Positions 56,381 to 64,000 of a stretch of DNA of 64,000 nucleotides are shown piece after piece. This DNA is from Incurvaria masculella. Its lineage: Eukaryota; Arthropoda; Insecta; Lepidoptera; Incurvariidae. The position numbers and the translations under genes are program-made. The DNA lies in the NCBI GenBank assembly GCA_946894095.1, contig OX335660.1, positions 15,815,001 to 15,879,000 of the forward strand. Direction: 5' to 3'. The stretch's first letter is position 1; each line of letters opens with the position of its first letter. The notes under the pieces are model-generated. The model was not told the origin of the DNA and made no database searches. It saw only the letters and a program-made list of their open reading frames with translations.

Positions 56381-56470
56381 CTTTGTAATAGAGAAGGTCC
56401 CAGAGCGCAACAGCACGGCTTTGTACCGTGCCCGCGAATGAGTTCGTCCCGCCGAGTTGGGCCACCTTAA

Positions 56471-57640
56471 ATGTGACCAACCGGCATAACACGTGAAACC
56501 GGTTTTTTAATTGTTTCGTTAAAGAAATTTAACAACCGTAACTAAATTGGCAGATAATGTAACGCTCTTTAAAATCGATTCAGTTACTGTCAATATCAGC
56601 GGCAAACTTGAAAAAGAATGCGTTTGAGACCTGACTTCAGAATTATTTTCCATGCAAAAAAAATCATTTTCTTAAATATCTTTTTAACTTTATTGTTAGA
56701 ACCTTAGCTGAAATTATACATGTTTTTTTTTCATGTTCTCATTCTATAAGGTTCAGGAACTTAAGGCGCTAGGACTAGCCAACTACTCGCGCCATACAAA
56801 TGCACTTTTTAACAAATGTAATAAATGTAGTGAAACGCTTCAGCAAATCCAAATAGAACTCCAGACTGATAATGGATTGTTAATATTTTTTTATTCCATC
56901 ATTTATTTAAATAATAATAAAAATAAAAAAGTTGATTTTTCTCATCAGAAATCTGAAAGTAATTCGATTTCTAGATATAAGCAAAAACAGCATATATGCA
57001 TAAACAAAAAAATCCATTTGCTTTTAGATTTCTACATTTAGTCAAAAAAGTTCGGAAATGGACACCGTTTCCGCAATTTATTTTGTATAGAAAAAGGAAA
57101 CATACATTAACGAAAATAGGTCGATTCCTAGACAAGGAATCATATATTGTAAGAATGACACTTATAATCGTCAGACTTAGTTAGTTAACTTGGGGTGCCT
57201 CGTCTAACTTTGCGATTTGGCTAGTACCAGGGCCTTAACGCAATCAAACCATACGCATTATCACGTATAATATAATCTCTTTTGCTTGTTTGCATCGGTC
57301 ATCGCTGTGGGTATAGGAAGGTATAATATTCAACACCAGCCATTTCAGACGATCGCTTTCCTGATACAATTCGGGAAGAGCCATCCAGTTTCCCAGGAAG
57401 CACGGGAGTGTATGATTTTAGTTGTGCAACAAGCGTCGTTTTTGAAGCATCCAAGCGCGCCGCTGTTGGGTTGAAAACAAAGCAATATATGCGTAACGAG
57501 GCGAGCGAGCGTCCATGCCGATATTACGAACAACCGACACAGCGCACACAGATTACTATACAAATAGCGCAGGGTGCATCCGCACAGATCGCTCACAGTA
57601 AAGAAATGCCACGAATCGTTCCGAATCTCGTTTAACACAG
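56471..57640. other. no recognised gene
   Basis: AT-rich. A 102-codon frame at 56733 is low-complexity (Asn/Lys-rich) and unlikely to be coding. 57345-57640 is GC-richer and open on both strands. Confidence 0.4.
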
Positions 57641-57644
57641 ATTG

Positions 57645-57775
57645 GTGTGGCCACACGACTACCATCAAGATATTAGTCCAATACAATACATTCCCGAAGG
57701 AATTAGGGGCCATGCCAGGACCTTCCCTTTATGAGCACGACTACATTGAACTGAATGGAAAACACGGACAATGTT
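57645..57775 (-). mobile_element. SINE 3'-body fragment
   Basis: CACACGACTACCATCAAGAT, GAAGGAATTAGGGGCCATGC and CTACATTGAACTGAATGGAA; truncated on both sides. Confidence 0.75.
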
Positions 57776-57918
57776 ACACGATCATCCACCGACCCTTTAT
57801 ATCACAAACCAGATGCATTGCGCGTTGGACCAGACGGCTTTGAAAATACTTTCAGGAAGTAGCAAGATAGTAGACAACACGGCTGCTGTTTGCATCTGTC
57901 CCAGCAGCGGGAGTGAAA

Positions 57919-58206
57919 AAAACCGGCCAAGTGCGAGTCGGATTCGCACACGAAGGGTTCCGTACAAGATTTAACAAAAAACAAAATATTTTAACACATT
58001 TTTTGTAGGGGGGGCCCCCTTTAATTATTATTATTTTTTATTTTACCTATTTGTTGTTATAACGGCAAAATAAGCTTTCTACCTATTACGGTTCACGAGA
58101 TACAGCCCTGTGACAGACGGACAGACGGACGGACGGACGGACGGACGGACGGCGGAGGCTTAGTAATAGGGTTCCGTTTTTACCCTTTGGGTACGGAACC
58201 CTAAAA
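57919..58206 (+). mobile_element. GACG repeat copy 9
   Basis: AACCGGCCAAGTGCGAGTCG to GGTACGGAACCCTAAAAA, lacking a short stretch after GGCAAAATAA. Confidence 0.9.
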
Positions 58207-58209
58207 AGG

Positions 58210-59315
58210 GCGAGACAAATGAAATATCATGTTTTATCGAAAACAATATGGCGGGTGTTCTGACGCCATGCGATTGGCTGCATGTTGATGATAGACAGCC
58301 GTGGTCCACTCGTTCCGAATTCAAAAAACCGATTCGTATTCCATATTCGGAAATAGCGCGAAATATTTGGCCTTGAAGCTTGCGACGTTCTGCAGTATTC
58401 GCTCTCTGGCTCCGCGCGGACCCACAATGGCGAGCCACCGGGAGCGAATGGGTATCGATATTGCTGTCGGAACGTTCTGCATTATTTAGTGGAGCTTGCG
58501 GATTGATACCTACATTGTTATCGCTTGCGAAAGTCGAATGGTAGTTTAGTTTTTACATCTCTTCGGATTATTATAACGATCTTTACAAACAGGCAAGGGA
58601 ATGCTACTGTTTACGGTTAGGGTGGATGTAAATACTCCGCTCTTTTATGTCAGCCGCAGTCTGTATTAAATTTGGTAATTTTAGACTTAATAATGAATTT
58701 GAGAGCTCCAGTATTTTGGTGTAGTAAATACATTCTCACTTCAATGGATTGTGTTTTTGAAGCAAAACTTCTTTGCGGACGTTCCTTCGGATAGCACTTT
58801 TCGGATGGGGACCTAACTCAGAAAAAATGACGGAAAATATTTTTCATTTTGTCGTAAACATGCTTTATATCATTATTCCCTTCAAATACAGCAAGTTTTC
58901 GATTACGCCAAATGGAAAAGTGAGTTTGGTTAAGTCGGGGCAAAATCTACGACATTTCGTCCAAATTTCACATGGGCGGAGCCGAAGGCATGTAAATGCG
59001 CAAGTCTGATCTCTGCGATCATTTTGACGCTTTGAGGCATTGTAAACTAATAACTTCCTCCTTTTTTGAAGTCGGTTAAAAACGATGCTGGACTTTAGTG
59101 CTAATAGAACGGAAATTAAAGTAAGATGGCGGAATCGTAAACAACTTTTAGAGACACTCTCCGTGGCAAAGTCGAAGATGGCTGCAACAGAATTTAAAAT
59201 CTACGCTTACACATAGGCGCAGCATTTTTTAAAGATCACAATATTTTTTACTAAAGCCCATGTGTTTTATTACTAGAAGGTTATGCTCATTTTAATTCAT
59301 AATGCGGGTGTTTTT
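58210..59315. other. no recognised gene
   Basis: Intronic. 58940-59080 ends CTCCTTTTTTGAAGTCGGTT, the arm motif seen at 4090, and is a common-repeat end. Confidence 0.4.
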
Positions 59316-59316
59316 A

Positions 59317-59592
59317 TAGTTCCGTACCCAAAGGGTGCCAACAGAACCCTATTACTAAGGCTCCGCTGTCCGTCCATCCGTCCATTCGTCTGTCACGGGG
59401 CTGTATCTCATTAACCTTAATAGGCAGGCAGCTGAAAATTTCACAAAGTGTGTATTTCTTTTGCCGCTATAACAATATTAAAAAAAAATAAAAAAAATAC
59501 CCCCATACAAAAAATACATTTTTGTGGTAAATTTTATACGATGGTATGGAACCCTCCGTGTGCGAGTCTGACTCGCACTTGGCCGTTTTTTC
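59317..59592 (-). mobile_element. GACG repeat copy 10, diverged
   Basis: TAGTTCCGTACCCAAAGGGT to CTCGCACTTGGCCGTTTT; it ends about 230 bp before LRR exon 3. Confidence 0.88.
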
Positions 59593-59821
59593 CGTGTACC
59601 ATGTCCCACATTCATGCGTTGGTCAACATCACACACAATACCTATATACAAACACAAAATCAAAGCGTTTCATAACATTCAAATCACAACTTCGAGGATT
59701 GATGTTCATGTAATTGTTTTTTAATGCTCAGCACTAGTTTTGGGAAAGAAGAAACATACGTTTTTCTTCTGTACCTTTTTAAACTAAAATTTCATTTGAT
59801 TTGATTTTGTTTTGTCCGCAG

Positions 59822-59965
59822 ACAGCTGGACCACAACGAGATGGCGGAGCTGGAGGGCGGCTCGCTGCTCACCCTCAGCTCGCTGCGGACTCTCAAGCTG
59901 GAGGGCAACCGGCTGCGCGCCGTGCCCACCGAGGCCCTCCGAGCCCTCGCCCATCTGGAACTGCT
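59822..59965 (+). CDS. LRR receptor gene, internal exon encoding two leucine-rich repeats
   Basis: This 144-nt exon encodes two repeats, LQLDHNEMAEL and LKLEGNRLRAV, followed by PTEALRALAHLELL. The acceptor tttgtccgcag and donor GTGAGT are both strong, and the intron phase is 2 on each side. The stretch RLRAVPTEALRAL resembles the repeat containing VPTEAL in the ectodomain of type-B LGRs (LGR4/5/6, rickets), which is my main reason for favouring that family; this is from memory and needs an alignment. With the two upstream exons it gives 120 codons and five repeats without a stop. No further LRR exon was found in the remaining 4 kb, so the following intron runs past the window. Alternatives are LRIG, Slit or another LRR membrane protein. 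Confidence 0.82.
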
Positions 59966-60054
59966 GTGAGTCACTTTGTCTTACTGAGGCGAGCATTTAC
60001 TCGATGGTGTTTTGCGTGTCCGAAATGGGTACATGTTTGAACATAAAAAACAGT

Positions 60055-60085
60055 TTTAATAATAATAATAATAATTTATTTGTAT
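60055..60085. repeat. (AAT)n microsatellite
   Basis: Seven tandem AAT units, followed by TTTATTTGTATCAGG, which looks like a LINE-tail junction. Confidence 0.8.
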
Positions 60086-60182
60086 CAGGTACATTGTCCC
60101 ATAAAATAATAATAATACTAAGTCAAACAATAATAAAATCCATATAATAAAAAATAAAAAAATTAACAGACTTCAATCACAA

Positions 60183-60410
60183 AGGGCCGATTTTTCAATC
60201 GTCAGAGAACTGAACGGTCTGATAGTACACATACGTGACATTGACATTTACATTACGTTTGTCAAAAGACGGATAGTCATTACCGAAGGATTATATCTCC
60301 TTTCACGGTCAGCCTACTGTACTTTACTAATAAAAATATGGCCTAACTATAACTGGTGGAAACACAGTGGCGTAAATAATTTCGTCGTAACAATTTAAAA
60401 ATCGACCCTA
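60183..60410. mobile_element. TIR element (GGGCCGATTTTTCAATC), uninterrupted copy
   Basis: Left GGGCCGATTTTTCAATCGTC, right (inverted) AGGGTCGATTTTTAAATTG; the interior CAAAAGACGGATAGTCATTA matches 12932-13541. Confidence 0.75.
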
Positions 60411-60414
60411 AGAG

Positions 60415-60600
60415 GAGTAACATTCTTTCATAAGATTTATGAAAGGACCACCCGTGAGATATACCCTACTGATTTGAAAAATAATTATTCAAATCGGTTA
60501 AGAATTTGCGGAGATATCGAGTAATGTACGTACAAACAAAAAAACATACAGACTAATTGAGAACCTCCGCCTTTTTTGATGTCGGTTAAAAAGTACGTGA
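60415..60600 (+). mobile_element. interspersed repeat end (GTCGGTTAAAAA)
   Basis: TACCCTACTGATTTGAAAAA, then GAGATATCGAGTAATGTACG and CCTTTTTTGATGTCGGTTAA. The terminal motif is shared with 59070 and the arms at 3831-4107. Confidence 0.5.
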
Positions 60601-60719
60601 GCAACACCTGACGTACTTCTTATACATGTGCATTTTCATATGGAAACGTATCGAAGGAGCGTTAATTTTTGTATGAAACGCGTTTGACTGGTAGACTTTC
60701 AGTCCCTTCTATTCAAAAT

Positions 60720-60965
60720 ATTTGGATAGGTATAGGTTTAGTTATACGCGGCCGCTAAGTATATGAAGATCTCTATGCAATGGGTACAATTTGATCGAAT
60801 ATGATATACATGTAATATCAACTGTCAAACAAGGATAAAATAATGAAAGAAATACATCTCTTAAAACATTGTTTAAGGCTGGACTTGAACCAGCAAGCAA
60901 AACTTTTGCAGACAGTGCGTCTACTAATTCCGCCGCCAGCTCTACCCATTGCCTCCTGCTAACGC
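60720..60965 (-). mobile_element. tRNA-Leu-like SINE head and body
   Basis: Minus strand: GGCGGAATTAGTAGACGC is close to the 5' half of bacterial/organelle-type tRNA-Leu. It is followed by GCTGGTTCAAGTCCAGC, a perfect T arm with B box. The acceptor stem does not close, so it is not a functional tRNA. The sequence after it may be the SINE body. Confidence 0.5.
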
Positions 60966-61000
60966 AGTGCTTAAGATTATACATATATTGATTTAACGCT

Positions 61001-61551
61001 TTAAGGTGTCCCTTCCCGGCGGCACTAACTCATTCGCGGGCAGGGTACAAAACCGTGCTTATTGCGCTCTGGGACCTTCTATGTTTCAAAGAAAAAGACA
61101 GGGTCCGTGATGAGGCAAATGCAACATGTCCACAAAACAGACAATACGCATAGTGTTTGATTTGGTAAGATTTACGAAAATTTTAATTACAAAACGACTT
61201 CTAGCTAAAAGTAAACCATGACCGCTGTAGTAAAAAATCTAACAAAAACTAAATTTATTATAAATTTTCATGAAACAAGCTATGTCTAATGACTAATCTT
61301 TTTAAGATGTATAGATTTTATCGTTGAGCAATCCACCTCCAAAGTTATTGTATAAAACACACGGAAAATTTGAACTTTCAGACCTTACAACTTAGAAACC
61401 AAAAATAATTGTACAATGCCAATGGTCATCAGACATCTAGTTCAATCAAATAAAGATATTTTAAGCAACATTTTGGATCTCTGACAAGAAATATGGGCGT
61501 GATCTTCTTTCCCCGTTTGCATGGGGAGTTGAGCGGGATGGGCCACCTTAA
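61001..61551 (+). mobile_element. TTAA element (GGTGGCCC), full copy
   Basis: TTAAGGTGTCCCTTCCCGGC to GAGCGGGATGGGCCACCTTAA; intact TTAA on both sides, uninterrupted. Confidence 0.88.
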
Positions 61552-61559
61552 CTGCAGAT

Positions 61560-62020
61560 TGAACATTCAAGTATATTCCCATCGTCACCAAAATCGTATT
61601 TGGCATCAGACATCATCAGTCCTGGGTGGACAAAAACACATTTTGTTGTCATGTTTTGCGAGAGAAAGTAAACAGATTCCCTTAATAAATACTTCATTCT
61701 TGGAACGCAAAAAGGCGTTCCGTTCTCAAGTAGACACGCACAGGAATGTTTCGCTCAAGGGGTGATAATAAGGAATATCTGGGAAAATAATTCGAATGCC
61801 TCGAAACCTTTACTTACGTTGATTAAAGTGGGTATTCGTTAGGCGCTCGGCAGCTAATAAAATGTGGGTTGAACAATTCGTGCCCGGTCCGGCGGCTCCG
61901 AGGGTTATCCTGGAGGAGGACCCGGCTCACGGCTGTCACGCGGCCAATATAGCCGCCTCAAGGTCAGCCGAGTCGGGGGATTAGACCGTGGCGGACCCGG
62001 GATCACTGCGATGTGGAATT
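61560..62020. other. no recognised gene
   Basis: A GC-richer patch at 61880-62010; no exon signal. Confidence 0.4.
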
Positions 62021-62024
62021 TCGT

Positions 62025-62150
62025 GTTTTTTATTTAATTTCGTTTATTTAAACTTTTCGCAGTCAAACTACACTCATTTGCGTCTTTTGCCGATATATCC
62101 GCGGATTTGATCAACTAAGTAGAGAAGAGCCAGCAAAGAAACATCACTGT
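62025..62150 (-). mobile_element. LINE 3' tail fragment
   Basis: AATTTCGTTTATTTAAACTT, CGCAGTCAAACTACACTCAT and ATCCGCGGATTTGATCAACT; same family as 48478-48605. Confidence 0.65.
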
Positions 62151-62154
62151 TTTC

Positions 62155-62855
62155 ATGTTTTTCCGTTCAAACACTTACGGAGATCTTAATGCTACTGCCG
62201 AACAATTCTTTGGTATAACAGTTTAAGACAAAGAACAAAGTAAAGAAACATCATCCCTCGGTGTCAATGGATTAAATATATAAATCGCTTAACTAACGAT
62301 GGTTACCCGATTACTATTGCCCATTAATTTGAAGTTTAATAGCAATCAGCATTGGATTTTTCAAATGAGTAGGTGAAATGAAACCTAATAATTGTCAGAC
62401 TCATGCGACATGATAAAGAATTATATCCAAAGAAATGCTTGTGCGACAGAGAGGCAACGAGCTTTAGAATTTCTTTGAATTTAATTCTTCATCAAGATGA
62501 AAACGGAAATAAAATATTTGTTAACAATAAAAAATCTTATTATAAATAAAACAAAGGCAAAAAGGAACACTTAATGGCATTCTCTAACAATATATGAAAC
62601 CAACTGGCCAACTGGCATCAAAAAAGAGATTGAGTAGGAAGCGGAAGAGTCAGAAGAAAGGAATCGGTCGATCTTAGCAGAAAACCTGAGTGATACCACA
62701 GACACACATACCGATCTTTTAGGTACTTAAGAGCTTCGGGTTATTTAAAGTATCTGGGGTTATTCAGGCGGTACTTGTCCGGCTAATAGTAAGTAGTATC
62801 GCCGTACAGAAAATGTCTTCTCAGAAAATGATTTTCTTGCACAATTTACACATGC
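62155..62855. other. no recognised feature
   Basis: AT-rich, nothing identified. Confidence 0.4.
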
Positions 62856-62860
62856 TTGAT

Positions 62861-63025
62861 TTAGCCTCGATTGCACGAAGAGACCGTCGAGTTAATCAAT
62901 GCTCAAACACGTCACTTTTAGTGAACCGCACGGAGTTGGTTCCATACTGTCCATATAAAGTGACGTGTTTAATCATACGTTGACGTTGATTTTGATTTTT
63001 TATGCTTTCGTGCACTCCGCCCTTA
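62861..63025. mobile_element. ~165-bp TIR element (GCACGAA family), copy 4
   Basis: TTAGCCTCGATTGCACGAAG at the left and CTTTCGTGCACTCCGCCCTTA at the right; inverted relative to 12761. Confidence 0.85.
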
Positions 63026-63029
63026 TCAG

Positions 63030-64000
63030 CTGCGAATATCAGACTGCTGGTGGTGATACTTCAGAAGCTCCTACGAACCCAGGCATACTTCTGACAAGGT
63101 GTACTGCTCTTATAAATTCAAGATTAAAAAAGGTGATTTCCACAGCTCTGCCAACAATGAGGCAGACCAGTTTCACAGAGTGACTTTGTGTGTGACAAAG
63201 ATTGTGCCAGCGTAGAATACAGAATGCGATGGCCAGGTTTAGTTGTATTTGATCGAACAAATAAAAAAAATGTGAACCTTTAAATAAAATAAACTAAATT
63301 TTAATGTTGTGTCAATCAGTTAAGGAGAGCAAGATCGATGTTTCATGGAATTGATAGAGCAGTGGACATTTAAGGTTCGAGGCCGGATATAGATTATTTG
63401 TTTCAACGAATGTTCCTACGAATCTGATTGTGGAACTAGCATTGTAACGTTAAAAGGCGTTGAGTTTGTTTGGATTTCTTTTTGATCTCAAAGAAGGAAT
63501 GAGTGACTTCGTGCCCGTTTGATTTACTCTCCCCTACACGTACCCCTACTTTAATATATTTTATAGAGGTATGATTTGCTAACATCCACACATGATGTAG
63601 CTATATTGTACGACTGACCGATAGGCGATTTAGTTTTGTATTAAATGAAGAAATAAAATGCAACAAAATTACATCACATCATTATACCACGGAGAGACGA
63701 GACCGAGACTTGAGAAAAGTTGTCTCATTCGGTAGGTATGTTCCGTCTCTCTCCAAATCCCGTTGACTTCTCACTCCCGCACTGTTCGCTCTCTATCTCG
63801 CGGTAGTCTCGTAAGCCTAGTCTTGTAGCACAGCGTGCTAATGCTATGTCTGTGGTCGAGACAGGGAAATAATTAAAATATACCAAGTTGCACGATTACC
63901 TAATTCGGTGGATTAAAAAATACATCGTAAGGCGTTGTTAGCTCGCAAAGGAGTTCGAAAAGTTTTACCCTTCAAGGAACCAAATAGATGGAAAAATCAG
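63030..64000. other. no recognised gene
   Basis: AT-rich. 63690-63830 contains alternating CTCTCTC/GAGACGAGAC segments that partly pair, a weak inverted structure. No LRR exon was found. Confidence 0.4.

Larger units (their letters stand above)
55339..56470 (-). mobile_element. TTAA element (GGTGGCCC) with two GACG repeats nested inside
   Basis: Outer ends are TTAAGGTGGCCCATCCCGCT and CCGAGTTGGGCCACCTTAA. The element is continuous across 55339-55755, 56054-56096 and 56381-56470; the two gaps are GACG repeats in the same orientation. Confidence 0.88.
42482..59821 (+). other. intron of the LRR gene, 17,340 bp
   Basis: This long phase-2 intron was inferred because the exons on either side join in frame and keep the 24-residue repeat spacing. 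It is filled with TIR and fold-back elements, SINEs, a Penelope remnant, two tandem arrays and a doubly nested TTAA element. A missed small exon would have to be a multiple of 72 nt in the same phase; I saw none. Confidence 0.7.

Noticed and set aside
60870..60960. A functional tRNA-Leu gene
   Set aside because: The acceptor stem does not pair and the anticodon arm is disrupted; only the A-box and T-arm parts are tRNA-like.

Overview
This is eukaryotic nuclear DNA, most likely from a moth or butterfly. Exons are few, short and GC-rich, and they sit in long AT-rich introns packed with transposon debris. The window has TTAGG-type (CCTAA) repeat tracts and ten copies of a ~300-bp interspersed repeat carrying a GACG microsatellite, of a kind I associate with lepidopteran genomes. 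It also has RTE-, Jockey/CR1- and Penelope-like retroelement remnants. There are no operons and no ribosome-binding sites.

Only one host gene is well supported. Three plus-strand exons at 38023-38094, 42338-42481 and 59822-59965 are 72, 144 and 144 nt long. All have AG/GT borders and phase-2 introns, and together they encode five consecutive 24-residue leucine-rich repeats. This one-repeat-per-72-nt architecture is known from LGR receptors (type B, rickets/bursicon-receptor-like), and also from Slit, LRIG and similar proteins. The signal-peptide exon, the remaining repeats and any transmembrane exons were not found here. The introns are 4,243 and 17,340 bp. Everything from 38 kb to 60 kb is therefore intron of this gene, and the first 38 kb is either upstream intron or intergenic. 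A possible 79-codon exon on the minus strand (10222-10458) is the only other host-gene candidate.

Layout. 1-12.7 kb: a fold-back element at the left edge, LINE ends, the first tRNA-type SINE, an inverted repeat around a TTAGG tract, a 555-bp TIR element and a 215-bp duplicated block. 12.7-23 kb: three stacked elements with an expanded CGTC microsatellite, a nested TTAA element, a Penelope end, an RTE-like reverse-transcriptase remnant, SINEs with a 5S rRNA-derived head, and a GACG repeat split by another insertion. 23-38 kb: degraded SINEs, TTAA elements (two of them abutting), a hAT-like element inside another hAT-like element, two minisatellites and a ~0.5-kb duplication ending 30 bp before the first LRR exon. 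38-60 kb: the LRR gene introns, with antisense LINE debris against exon 2, tandem fold-back elements, a ~105-bp tandem array carrying two insertions (one a Penelope copy with a 13-bp target-site duplication), a recent 279-bp tandem array, a hammerhead-like motif and a doubly nested TTAA element. 60-64 kb: small TIR elements, a tRNA-Leu-like SINE head and unrecognised sequence.

The most interesting signal is a pair of SINE types with different RNA polymerase III heads on one shared body and tail. One head is a plain tRNA type. The other combines a tRNA-like A box with a 5S rRNA internal promoter.
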